From assembly GCF_945859705.1 (NCBI RefSeq), contig NC_079135.1:27825679-27889678 (forward strand): a stretch of DNA of 64,000 bases, in the 5' to 3' direction. Below are positions 36,901-49,300 of this stretch, in pieces. The notes under the pieces were generated by a model. That model did not search any database. It worked only from the letters and a program-made list of their open reading frames with translations, and was not told where the DNA came from. Source of the stretch: Episyrphus balteatus (taxonomy: Eukaryota; Arthropoda; Insecta; Diptera; Syrphidae). Made by a program: the position numbers and the translations under genes. Within the stretch, counting starts at the first letter, position 1. Each line of letters begins with the position of its first letter.

Positions 36901-37370
36901 AGAAAATTGAAATGCGTATTGTTTATTTTATTTCAATTCAAATACAATCTAAAATGTTAAACATCAAAATAGACCACAATACATGAAATTTTCTTTAATG
37001 CTAATAAAAACAAAAAAAAAAAAACAAATCACTAAACACACACAAAACAAAAAGAACACAAAGAAAAAAAACAATCAACATTTAGCGATAATATAATTTA
37101 AAGCCCGCTTAGAAGGAATCATGCTTAGAAATTTTAGTGGTAAGTTATCTTGGGTGCCTTTTAGTACTTAGGACTTAGATTTGTTTTATGTGTGATCTTA
37201 CTAACCGAAAAAGAGGGCTGGAGAAGAAATTTTTTTTTATACTTACCAATACTATTTTTGATTTTTAACAAAGTTCGAATGTCATTTCCGTTAGCATTTA
37301 GATTAAGATTAATCTCTTGGATACCTTTTAACACTATCATACTATAGTGTCCCGAATATGTACATGATTT
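33960..37370. other. Gene-free AT-rich stretch
   Basis: No gene is supported. A small inverted pair at 34755-34771 and 34829-34845 (TTTCTTACAATTTTGAC against GTCAAAACTGTAAGAAA) marks a ~90-base hairpin. The rest is A/T-rich with long A runs at 35.5, 35.9 and 37.0 kb. Confidence 0.6.
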
Positions 37371-37382
37371 ACATGTACAAAA

Positions 37383-37560
37383 TTTAACTTTTTTTTTGCC
37401 ACAAGAACCAAAATATACTTTTCTTGTAGTTTTTGGGGTGCTGAATCCGAATCTGAAGTCAGAAAAATTTGATTGGCCTCCGTTTTTTAAATATTACCGT
37501 TATAAAATGCTAAAAAACGTCATTTTGGCTGTTTTCGAGATTCTGTTTTTATGTGGGGTA
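37383..37560 (+). repeat. Copy of the GAACCAAAATATACTTTTCT dispersed family
   Basis: The copy carries TTTTTTTGCCACAAGAACC, AAAATATACTTTTCT, GGGGTGCTGAAT, and a CCGTTTTTTAAATATTACCG block also present in the loop of the 2.25-3.55 kb foldback. The short plus-strand ORF over it (to about 37,677) is incidental to the repeat. Confidence 0.7.
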
Positions 37561-37732
37561 ATTCATTATAAACAAATTTGTAACGGTTATTATAACAACA
37601 CATATTCTTCTTTCAAAAACTGTTTAAATTTTCCCGATATCTCTTTTATTGCTCGAGATATCTTAAGTTTCATTTAATAAGTCAAAGAGAAACTAAACTT
37701 AATGTAAAGTATAAGTCACTGGTCACAGAATT

Positions 37733-37958
37733 TTTGCCACATGAACCAAAATATACTTTTCTGAAGGTTTTTGAGTTGCTGAATTCAAATCCGCAATCGG
37801 AAAAATTCTATTAGCCTCCGTTCTTGAAATATAACCGTTATAAAAAAAAACCTTTTTTTGTATTTTATAACGGTAATATTTCAAGAACGCATTTTAATAG
37901 AATTTTTACGATTGTGGATTCGAGTTCAGCAACCCAAAAACCCTTAGAAAAGATTATT
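37733..37958. repeat. Near-perfect palindrome of the same dispersed family
   Basis: Two family copies face each other almost without a loop: CCTCCGTTCTTGAAATATAA on the left against TAATATTTCAAGAACGCATT on the right, meeting at ~37,853. The outer parts again contain AAAATATACTTTTCTGAAGG and the mirrored AAACCCTTAGAAAAG. Confidence 0.8.
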
Positions 37959-38299
37959 GCTAATTCAAACACACATAATTTGGCATTAAAAATAAAATGT
38001 TATTGTTATTGAAATAAAATTTGTATTGAACATAAAAATATTTTGCAAAAAAAAAATAATTCAATGTAAAATTTGAGCATTAAATATTTTTTTTACATAA
38101 GCTATTTCATCTATACCTAATATTGAAGCTTTTAAGGCCAAAAATATTCAAAATTATATCGATTTCAACGAATATTTGGAGATAAATAGTTTGTTTAAAA
38201 GGGCAAAAGGATTTATGCATACATTCAGAAAGAACAACACACAAAATTTTTTTTTATAAACCACTCAATTTTTTTTTTTCAGAAAACTATAACACTGAT

Positions 38300-38690
38300 T
38301 AACAAAATTAAACTTTTTTTTGTTGCCGAAACTAAAATATACTTTTCTGAAAGTTATCGGTGTGCTGAATTCGAATCCGAAGTCAGAAATATTATCATTA
38401 TTTTTGAAATATTATCATTAGAAATTGCAAAAAAAAAACGTTTTTTGACTACTTCCAACCTTATTCTTTTACATAAGGAAAATTGTTTGATTCTTTATAT
38501 CCTGCCAGAGATATATTATAAAAACCGTTACTTAATATGTTCAAACAATTTTCCTTATTTAAAAGAATAAGGTCCGAAGTAGTCAAAAAAAACAAAAACG
38601 GGAGCTGATTATTTTTTCTGATTTTGAATTCGAGTTTAGTACACCGAAGACCTTCAGAAAAGTATATTTTTTGTTTCGTCAACAGAACCC
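38300..38690. repeat. Foldback copy of the same dispersed family
   Basis: Arms from ~38,305-38,492 and ~38,540-38,685 pair (for example TTATTCTTTTACATAAGGAA against TTCCTTATTTAAAAGAATAA, and TATACTTTTCTGAAAG against CTTCAGAAAAGTATA). The loop is about 47 bases. The minus-strand ORF across it is only the repeat read in frame. Confidence 0.8.
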
Positions 38691-38699
38691 TAGTTAAAC

Positions 38700-39238
38700 A
38701 GTATAATTTGTTTTGAATCTTTGCATTTGTAAAAATTGTAGTGTGTGTGAAAATCTGTGTTTATTCCGTATCAAAAAAGAGATTTATGGAAAAAAAATTG
38801 ACTGCAATTCAACCCGTTTCATTTACATAATTAAGTTTAAGAATTTAATGACACTCTGATATAGGTATTTGAAATGCTCAATCTGTTTTTCATCATGATT
38901 GTTGTTAGTGATTTTATTTGCGATATAAGGTTCTTGTGCAAGGTATACGGTTGATGGTGGTACAGGAAACCACTGGAAAGGTATGCGTTAGCGTCACGGG
39001 TACGGTATAGGTACTTGTATGAACAAAAATTCAAACAGTAACGTCAAGTTTCAGATGTGTAATTTTTTCATATAATTACCTGAACCGCTTCGGCATACCT
39101 CTCCGGTTTTGGTCTTCAAGAGTTTTGTCGATGTTTTTTTAATTGTTTGTTTAATTTTAACTTTAACGAATTACATTAAATGAATAACAAAAAAAAAAAA
39201 ATGAACCCGTCCACAAACATCCTTTCGGTCAAAAGAAA
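38700..39238. other. Gene-free stretch
   Basis: I see nothing recognisable here. Confidence 0.5.
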
Positions 39239-39239
39239 T

Positions 39240-39592
39240 AATAGGTGTGTTTTTTATTACCACCGGGCTTAACCGGGCTTTTCTTGTATTTTTCATGTAT
39301 ATTTTACAAGGAGGTACAAAAATGTATGCTAGCAAAACTAGTTAAATACATTTTGTCATTCCAAACGTCAGTTTTCACGTTTATAACTAAATTCTAAACA
39401 ATTTATGAAAAAATTAGTTTGGTAGCACAGATTTAAAACTGTTCAAACAGTTAAGCCCAGAGAAAATCTCCAGGCTAAACAACTAAGCCCACGGGGCTAA
39501 GGTGCTGTTTTATTTAACATGTAAATTGCTAAGCCCCGACTGTGTTTTATTTTGTCTAGTTAAGCCCGGTGGTAATAAAAAACACACCTATT
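39240..39592. mobile_element. ~350-base MITE with 33-base perfect inverted ends
   Basis: AATAGGTGTGTTTTTTATTA followed by CCACCGGGCTTAA at the left is matched exactly, inverted, at the right. If the element proper starts at GGTGTG, it is flanked by TA on both sides, as for Tc1/mariner-type MITEs. Interior copies of AAGCCC occur in both orientations. The perfect ends suggest recent activity. Confidence 0.85.
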
Positions 39593-39599
39593 GTATGAG

Positions 39600-42500
39600 A
39601 TATTTCGTTTTACTACATCCAGCGTACCCAATGGCTTAAGTTAGGCCATGTGCCATGTAATGTCGAATTCCTTTCAATTTTTTGAATCGCCTCAAAAAAT
39701 CGAATTTTTGGTGTTAAAAAGGAACATGAAAACAGACCGAATTTTTTTTGCGATTGTGTGTCATTTGACAACAATTTTTACACGAACGTCAAGCTGAAAT
39801 CAAAACAATTCCTGCAAAATAAAACCAGAGATTCCTTTGATCAATAATTTTGTTTATTTTTTTCGGTAATATAAATTTAATTTAATCAAAATCAATAAGA
39901 AATTGGAGCTCTTATTAAGATCCGAGTGAAGATGAAGTAGAAGGTTAATTATTTAGGCCGTATGGTGTGGTTTTACAGAGGAAATATTTCCTGAAGACAA
40001 TCACGGAGAGAAAAGTCACAGTAATTTGACTTTTTCACAAGAAGTATGCTAGGAAAAAATATATTTCGACTGCATATTGTTTTTATTTTTAAATTTATTT
40101 CATATTTTTCCGCAATAAAAATACGATATACGATTATAATTTACTCTTTATTTAAAGTTGGAGTTCTCAAATAAACAAACAACACGAAGAAATCTTTCAG
40201 CTTGACGTTTGAGAAATAATGTCAAATGTTCCAAGTGTGTGTAATGTTCCGTCATTTTTTTATCCCTATCTCTGTAGGCTACCACACAAAATGAAACAAC
40301 TAGATCTACTCATGAGTAAACTACCACCTCCAATGGAACATGTACATGGCTATTGTTGACAAGCGGCCCCAAGCGTATATAACCTTCAATCCTCAATAGG
40401 GATTAAAGCCTAGTACTAGTACGCAGCTGAAGCGAAATGAAATTTATTTTTTTTGTGTTTGTTTTTCTTTTAAAACTTATTTTCTGATGTTTTTTCTTGA
40501 ATTTTTGATTTATATTTTTATTATTTTGACTTTGTTATAATACTCGATGGTATTTTTTCGTTAACAAGCTCGCTGTTGTTAGGAGAGACGTTTCGCTTTA
40601 TTTATTTTCCTCGTGATCCAGATCTGATCATTGTTTTTATTAGCTTTACAACAAAAGCAGGATTTTGTTTTGTTATTAGCTGAGTTCCTTTGGCCTAAAG
40701 TATCTTCTGCTAAGTACTTCTGGTTGTATTCAACTCCAAGGGACAAGGGACAAAGGACGGATTGGCAAAAAAAATCAGCAATAACATTTAGAAATAAAGT
40801 GAAGTACCATACGACTGACTGACAAGCAACTAATTTTATTTAATTTATTAAATTTTTTCATTAAATTTATTTTGGTCTATGACCTAGCCAAACATGTTTG
40901 GGCAAATTTTCATGAAATAGGTACCAAATGACAAAAAAGTTATTCGGAAGGAAAAATTTTCATTTTCTTGGTACAGTAAAACTCACTTAAGTGCTTACCC
41001 ACTTACTTCCCGATTAGCCGGGAGAAAAAAAAATATTAAAAATCATAAAATGCACGTACAATCCTGTGCTATAACTTTTCTTAAAGTAAGTAATTTATTC
41101 TTTATTTTATTTTTTGACTCAAGTTGTTTTATTAAATAGTTTTTGAGAAAATAAGTATTAAAGATGAAATTTCTAAAAAAAAAATGTTTTCGTTTTTTAA
41201 TTGATTTTGTATAAAATTTTGCAATATTATGGACATATTCATACCATTATTTAATGACCTGGTAGTTTTTAGTCAAATACTAAAGACTACTAAAGACATT
41301 CCAAAGAATAAAAAAAAAAAACTGAAACATAGCTACTTTTTTCCCGGAAGACCCATTTTTTTTTTTTTTTGTTTGCATTAAAATTTTTTATATCTCAAAA
41401 ATATTGTGTTCAAATTGTTGGTCTTTTGGAGCCAAATTGACCAAGTTATGAGTATTTAAATATTTTGCTTACGATCGTTTTAGTCCAGAGTTCAAAACTT
41501 TAAATCGTTCACCCCACAACTAATGTTTTCAAACCCGGTTCACCTCATAACTTCATAACTATTGCACCGATACTTTTAAAATTTGGAATACTATTTCTTT
41601 CCATATTTTTAAAGGTATCCCTGGAGAAATTTTCTCGAAAACATAATATTTATTAAAATCTATAAGTAAGGGTCGCTTTTGAAGAGTTTTTTTTTTCAAG
41701 GGGCCTTTATTTTCGTTATATTTTAAAAACACTACTGTTTAAAAAAAAAAAAACAACGAAAAAATTTCAAATTTTTTAAGTGTGCACTTCAACCCCTCTG
41801 TATGAAAAAAGAGTTGCATATACAATAATTTTTTTTTTAGAATACCATTCATACCTTGGTTGTTGATGTCCATAGGTATCAAAATTTTTCACCAAAATCA
41901 CTTTGAAGTTAAAAAAAAACAATTAGAAAATTGACTTTTTTTAAATCGAAAAAAAATTCGTGTTTACCCAACAAAAAAAATATATGTTTATTTATTTGTG
42001 AGGTGGTAAAGGGATGCAACAAACAATAAAATTCGCATTTCCAGCCAGAAATAGACAAGAGTTTCACTCAAGTACTTTCTGTTATTATTCATATATTTTA
42101 ACAACTCTATTAATTTGATTTGCTTAAAGTATGAACCAGTTCTGGGGGGGCACGTGCCTCCGTGCCCCCCCTGGATCCGCCGTTGTCTATATGTAGTTAC
42201 CCAAGGCCAAAATATGTTCGTTTAATAGAATCTTTATTAAAAAAAAAAAATCCTACCATCGCACTTACTTTCTTCCTCCAAGGACATATACAAACTTTCA
42301 TCGAAATCATTTTATTTGCCCTTGTTGAATTTAAAATGTCTCCCCTATTCTCTCCACTCTTTTATTTTAACATTTTTTCTTAGTACTAAACAAAAATTTA
42401 ATTGGCAACTCTGTTATCCATATCCATCTTCTTCCAATGGTAAAATTGTTTGACATTTGGAATATTTCCATTCCAAACTCTCCATATCCCATTTAACTTT

Positions 42501-42985
42501 TGGAATGTTGTTTTTTTTTGTTCATTGCCTATCCGTCACCCCTACGCGTTGTTTTTATTACTCTGTGTAGAATTTCAATTAAAAAAATTAAACAAGTAGT
42601 AAACTGCGGTGCTTACTAGAGAGTCTCTAGAAACTCTTTTTTTGCTTCCTAAGTAGTAAATTGAATATAAATTTTAATTTAGTGCAGGCAACAAGGGAAT
42701 CAATTCCAGTGACCCTTCTTTCCAACAATATTTTTTTTTTTTTTTTCAAAACCTATAAAGGCGAAAATATGTCCACCTAGAAGAGAACGCAGAAAAAAAA
42801 ACCTGCAACAACATCACACAAAAGATCAAAAAGAATGAACAACACAAAAGGAGCGGAGCACCTCCAACATCATCACTATCATCAACATCACACAATCAAT
42901 TATTTGCTAAATTAATTGAAAAAAAAAAGGAAAAAGTACAAAAAAAACTATATTCTTCCCCCCTTTTCCGAATGTACCTACGCAA
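39600..42985. other. Gene-free stretch with MITE fragments
   Basis: Fragments recognised: a half copy of the TACTCATGAGTAAA MITE near 40,300-40,355; a partial copy near 40,604-40,680 of the MITE found at 14,725; and a GC-rich hairpin at 42,144-42,171 followed by CTGGATCCGCCGTTGTC, which looks like a transposon end. Otherwise it is AT-rich without coding signal. Confidence 0.55.
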
Positions 42986-42989
42986 TTGG

Positions 42990-43309
42990 CTGCTGGACAA
43001 CAAGTCTCTGGCTCCCCTTGACGTTGTCATTCGTCGTAGTCGCCTTATTCGTTGTCATATAGTTGAGTTGGTTGCGTACTTGTGCACCAGCGCTAGCCTC
43101 TGATTTGGTAGTCAGTCAAGTTCGCAATGTTTTTTTATTGCGGCGCGGCGTCGTCATACATGATTAGCCATTAAAACAATTTAAACAAAAAAAGAGAAAA
43201 ATTTAAATAAAGAAAACAAATACAAAAAAAAAAAAAAAAGAATAGACACAAATTACTACTCCCAAAAGTGACGTCAGTTGAAAAAATTCCTTCAAATTGT
43301 TCTGGGAAA
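42990..43309 (+). promoter_or_regulatory. Probable Dab 5' UTR and candidate promoter
   Basis: The 300 bases before the start codon include a less AT-rich block (42,990-43,165) ending in a GCGGCGCGGCGTCGTC string. It contains TCAGTC at 43,112-43,117, a match to the insect initiator. I see no TATA box at the expected distance and no clear DPE, so the start site is only a candidate. A non-coding exon further upstream cannot be excluded. Confidence 0.35.
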
Positions 43310-43397
43310 ATGGTGAAAAGTCTTGTCTCAAAGTTGTCATCATCGTCGTCGCTGGCATCATCCACATCCTCCCAACATGAATCTCACAATTCAAAAA
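43310..43397 (+). CDS. Dab: Dab coding exon 1 (start codon, Ser-rich leader)
   Basis: The exon encodes MVKSLVSKL followed by a serine run. An upstream in-frame ATG at 43,268 exists, but the shorter start gives the N-terminus expected from fly Dab. The exon ends one base into a codon at A|GTACAC, a weak donor; that base joins the next exon to give an AAT codon. The intron is only 123 bases. Confidence 0.8.
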
Positions 43398-46300
43398 GTA
43401 CACAAAAATTTTACTTGAAATTTCAAAATATACAAAAAATTTCCTTTTCTTTCTCTTTTATTTGAAAAAAAATACTCACATATTTTCTTTTGTTTTCTTT
43501 TAAATTCTATTTGTTCTTAGATCGAAATGACCCAGGTCGATTTTTTGGCGATGGTGTTCAATTTAAGGCCAAACTAATTGGTATACTGGAGGTGGGCGAG
43601 GCACGCGGTGATCGCATGTGCCAGGAAGCCCTACAAGATTTAAAAATGGCAATCAGAGCTGCCGGCGAACACAAACAACGTATTACAATACATGTAACTA
43701 TTGATGGTTTGCGGTTGAGAGATGAGAAAACAAGTGATTCGTTGTACCATCATCCGGTGCATAAGATATCATTTATTGCTCAAGATATGACCGATTCGAG
43801 GGCATTTGGTTATATCTTTGGATCGCCAGATAGTGGTCATCGATTTTTTGGTATTAAGACGGATAAGGCTGCTAGTCAGGTGAGTTGTTTTTTTGGAAAA
43901 AAATGTTGATTTAAATTGTTTATTTTGTTATAGGGGTTGGGTATTATGACACTCTATAGTGTTCTGTGGGGAATTGAACCTTTTTGAATGATTGTTTTAA
44001 AACATTTTTGTATTTCGTGTTTGTCCATTCTCGAGCATTTGTATGAAAAATCCTGACTTGAATTCAGTCAACATTTTGTTTTAGAAAGATTTCCTTAGAA
44101 TTGTATCATTTCAAGCTTTAAAACAATGGCATTGCCACAGCCAATATTATATGAGCTGCATTTTTTACTTTTGACCAAGTCGAGTTTGAAAGAATTTATG
44201 CTTGTGAAGAACTGACTTGTATATGAGAGCAAGGATGAATGCGATGAAAAGTGAAATTGGTTTTATCAATACAGTTGCTGTTTGAGCGATAAACCGGTAA
44301 AACTTATTGAATTGTATTAACTGCTATTTGAAGTTACTTTTGGCTGAAATTTGTCCTTCATCGGGAGGATTTATCTTGATGTTCCTGCAGTTTTTGGTTT
44401 AGTTTATTCCAGCATTTCTTGAAGTGGTTGGACGTCTAAAGCAATGTGTAAAATGTAATGTGTAAAATGTTGAAGAGGAATTGTGCTAGCTTCGATCCCA
44501 GGCAACTCCAGCATTGGTTTTCTTTATTGTTGACTGGCTGTTCCTTTTGTACATAGAACGCTTTGAAATGAATAAAGCAAGTTCTTGTAGCCGTACATTG
44601 ACTTGGTATTTTGACATCAACAGTCACGTTTTGCTCGCAAATATATTTGTTTGTTTTGCTCATTTACCTAATAAGCCAAGAATCAAGTGTCCCAGTTCCC
44701 AGTATCGTATGGAATTCTCACAGTTGCCCCATCAAGCCTTTTTATCATTCATTTACTGACCTATTGAATACAAGAATATGAACTATGAAACATTATTCAT
44801 CATTACGGCTTATAATTTCTGCAGTAAAAAAAATTAAAAGTTACTAGCTACGAAATATTAGAAAAAAACCGTGGCTATAGATATTATACTAAACTAATAG
44901 CCCTTTTTATACACCAGGATGCTCGCGTGATACTATCATCGTATTTCCCGACACACAGGTAACAAGTTTAGATCTACATCTTAAACTGGAAGCTTGTCCT
45001 AGTACCTCGCCTGTTTTCATAAATGTTTCTAGGCTGTTGTATTCTCAACTGTTTGCCCAGATTATCTCCTTCTTATTTTCTCCTCTACTTTCAACCGGTA
45101 TGCATTGCTACAACCAACCATCACTCAAAGAATTTCAACAGCTGAGAAGGTTTTCCACCATTTGATCCCCGAGAAACAAAAGTTGATAAAATTTATTTAT
45201 AATCGTTTGGTTCTTGTATAATTTCTTGAAGTAATAAGTAATCGTGAAGTTTTCAAGAGAGTTCATGGATTTGTATATTACCCTGAATATAAAAAATTGT
45301 TTATCAGTTAGAACTCATCATCTATTCCAAAAATATTAAAGCCAATTTGAAAGTGAAATTAGTTTAAAAAAGTCTTCCCAAACCTGCAATTTAATTATTA
45401 TTAATAATTTAAAATACGGAACATTATTTATTCCCAGGTTGTCTTAGCCATGCGTGATCTTTTCCAAGTTGTTTTCGAATTAAAGAAAAAAGAAATTGAA
45501 TTAGCACGACAGCAAATTCAAAACAAAACAATTCACGAACATCAACCACTAACGCTATTATCAGTTAAAAATACTTCAGCTAGTGATGCTTCATCGATTT
45601 TAAGTGGCAGTAGCAGTAATAAAATAAACAATTTAGATGGAGCAAAATCATCGCATGTTAAAGAGGTAAGATTATTTTTGTTTAAAAAACAATTTTGTTC
45701 TATTGTAGTATCACCATTACAATTATATGTATTTAACAATTACACACACACCCATTTCATTAATTTTAACCCAATTAATAGATGTCACCAGAATCAGTTG
45801 CTGATCTTGTTGATCTAGAACAAGAATTAAGTTCCATCCAACGTGGTATTACACAAATGGAACGTATCACACCAAGCGAACCAACACCTACGGGTAAAAA
45901 TCTGACCGATGAAGATCCTTTTGGCGATTCTTTTACTAATTTTCCGGTAAGTTTAAATTTTTTTAATAATGTTTTTTGGCTTCTCTTGACTAAGAGCTAT
46001 CTAATGATGCCGGAGTGTTTTTAATTATTGCAAAAATTGCCTCAAACTAAAAGTCATTTATGATTGGTTTCACAAACATCTTCTAATCTAATAAATTTCT
46101 TTTTCCAATTCATCTTTAAAATAATAAAAAAAAAATATACGTTTAGGGCGTCTTAATATGGAGTTTTGAGATTGCACAAGTAGTTTTGCAAAAACAAATT
46201 ATTTAACGGAGATGTAATTCATTGTCAAATGTACCCAAAAAATGCGTTTTTGACCTGCTAATATTGAGGTATTTCAAAAACGTGACGTGCCAGTGAAATT

Positions 46301-49300
46301 CTGACTTCGGATTCAGACTCAGCACACAAAGATCCTTTAGAAAAGTAGAGTTTGGTTAAAGCTCTATTTTCGTTGCCGACCAGTGTTATGGATAGGGGAA
46401 AAATCCTCGACGATTATTTTTTGTCATAAAGAAATTGGCGCTCATTTTTGTGTTTCGGATTCATCAGCAAGTCGCTGGCTGAAAATTATAGGGTTGTATG
46501 TTTTATGGAAACCCCTGCTAACATACAACCCTATAATTCTCAGCCAGCGAAGTGGTAAGACTTCCATTACATAAATAGGAATTGTTGTGAGTTTTTGTCA
46601 CAACCTTGGTTATTTCCCAAAACTAGGACAATCGATTATTTCAACAGAAATACCAAAAATATTTTCAAAAAACTGGTTTCCCTGTGTACGACTTAATTAT
46701 TTTGGCACTACAGCGTTGTGTGTGTCAAGGCCACTTTCAATAGTCTCTTATGCTGGGTCCACACTAGATTGATCAACATGTTCAACATACTGAATAGTTT
46801 GACATACTGAATATTTAAATATGTCTACATTATCCTAACTGATGCATATAGGAGATATCTGAGCCTACACACCAATCGACCCAGTTTGGAAAGGTTTCGA
46901 TTATTTCGATTTGGAACGTATGTTGAACGTGTGGACCAAGCTTTACAGACAGCTTAATCTCCAACCCCAATTTGTGCACCTAAACATAACATCCAACCTA
47001 GTCGCTCAATCGGAGATTATATCTACGTCTATGTACCAGTTTGGTTTTTCAATAATATAATCCTGTTGCACAGTAAATTATAAAAACAATATTTTCAAAA
47101 ATATTTTAATTTGGGAGAGTTTTGTACAATCATATCAGAACAACCCAAACACAATTTTTTTTTTATTTTTTGTATTTAATTTCAGACCTACAATCTTTTA
47201 CCACCACCCGAATCCTCGCGTTCACGTCATTCGAAGCCAAACAAACCGCCCGATTCAATAATATCCTCTTCAGCCACCACCACATCCGGTATCCCATCCA
47301 TTTCCAATATACTCTCCTCTCAATCCTCTTCAAAACAAAATCAAATCAATGCTTCGAGTCTCTCCTCGGCCAATGATAGCTGGTTAAACGATCTCGATCA
47401 AAATGATGTATTCGATACAACAAAAGCCGCTTCAATAGTCGCTGGTTCGACAACAACACCAATACCGATTCCCTCAACAACATCAATTATGTCCAGTCCC
47501 AAGGCGACTGCATCATCGGTCGCTAATTCTCAGCAAACACCACCTCCATCGTCATCAATCGCCAGCAGCAGTGGTTTTGGCATGGGATTATCGAATTCCT
47601 CTCCTCCTGGCACACAGTCATCAATTACTGCAAACGCCACTGCAGTAGCAGCTGCAGCCGCAGCATCATCATCAACAGCAGCATCACAAAATGATGAATC
47701 GCAAAAATCTGGTGAGGATTATATTAGTACTAGCACTAATCCAAATAAATATTCAACTCCACCAAATGCATTACTAACCTCTACTAACGACAATCTTATG
47801 TCAATTAGTAATAGTACTACCACTTCCATTACAAATAATTCAGTTTTACTAAGCAATTCGGTCGCCACGGCCAGTGCAACTCATAGTAGTCAATATATAG
47901 ACGCTTTTTCAGATTTGGATCCGTTAGGTACCGGTCGCATTCGACCGTATGTTGACAAGAAATATTTCTTCCAAGAGCTCAAGAATCCACCAAAGAAAGT
48001 CTTGAAGGATTTGTCCTCAACCGGCCCCGATACCGGTTTTACAGCACAATTTGTTTCTAGCTCGGATGGAAGCAGTGATGTGCTTATGGATGATCCTCCA
48101 ACAGCAACAGGAACCGAAGATACAGGTGATCTTTATCAAACAAACCAAGGCGACAGACAAACAAGTTCGTTGAATACTCATACTTCTTCTACCACAAAAG
48201 CTCTAAATTTAAATTTTAATCATAATTTCATCAAAGCAGATGGTCATCAAACGGATTTGGTTATGTTGCCCCGTGACACTGATCCTTTCTCGCCCACACG
48301 TAAAAAGAGTGATCCCTTCCAAGATGGCGATATATTTGGCAAACTCGATCCATTTGAATTCGAGTTTCCAACTAGCAACGGATCTGGAACAGGACTTCTT
48401 CCAGAAACTAAAATAACTAACATCGAAGATCAAAGAAATGCAAAGAAGGATAACATGTTCAATGGTCCATTACAGGTGAATCTGCCACCAGAGTCTTCTG
48501 GCTGGGCAGCGGCAAATAGTAACCAACTTCAGCAGCAACAGCAACAACATCGTCGAGTCGAACGGCAAACGAGTGAATCTCCTACAGCTGGAAGCCGCAA
48601 TAGACCAAGTAGTGTTTTCAAGCAGAACACAGTCGACGTGATTAGTAGTATAAGTTCCAAGAAAATGCCACATTTGTTTGGTCAGAAGTTCTCCAAGCGT
48701 GACTCGAATAGTATAAATATGCGGCGACTTCAAGAAAGTGATTCGCTCAGCGAGAACGAAACAGCACCGGAGCCACCTCCACGTCCAGATTCCGTCAGTC
48801 ATTCGGAACCACCACCATTGCCACCAAAGAAACAATTCTCAGATATTGTCATTCGACCGAGGATCACTCCACCGCCTTCGAGTCGTTATGAATCTGTTTC
48901 GGCAGCCAAGGGTCGCAGCAGCAACACAGTTCAAGATGCGTCGGTCCCCCCTATCCCATTGCCATCACGGCGAATTGGACGCTCAGAGGGTACTTATCCG
49001 GGACCTGGTCGACCCCGAAAGCCAGGCAATGATGAAGATGACTATTTGCAACCATTGCCGGCAGGAAATGTGCCACCACTGCTCCCACCGCCTCAAACAA
49101 GAGGGCGAACTCGCCGCCAAGAGATTTACGAGAATAAGACTGAGGCGATAGCCGAGCATGTGGCACCATCTGCAGCAATCAAACAAGATGATGACGAAAT
49201 CGAAGAAGCCTCATTCTTGCCTGACATCACTCTCAGTCAGTTGTTGACACTGGGAATAGATGAGCTAGCAGCGAAGCTAAGTGTACCCACATCGAAGCTT

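Noticed and set aside
37396..37677. 93-codon plus-strand ORF
   Set aside because: It is the dispersed repeat (also at 2.78, 37.75 and 38.3 kb) read in frame; the other copies do not keep the frame.
47489..47491. ATG at 47,489 as a gene start
   Set aside because: The frame is open upstream to a good acceptor at 47,186 and continues the Dab sequence from exon 4 in phase, so this is an internal Met.
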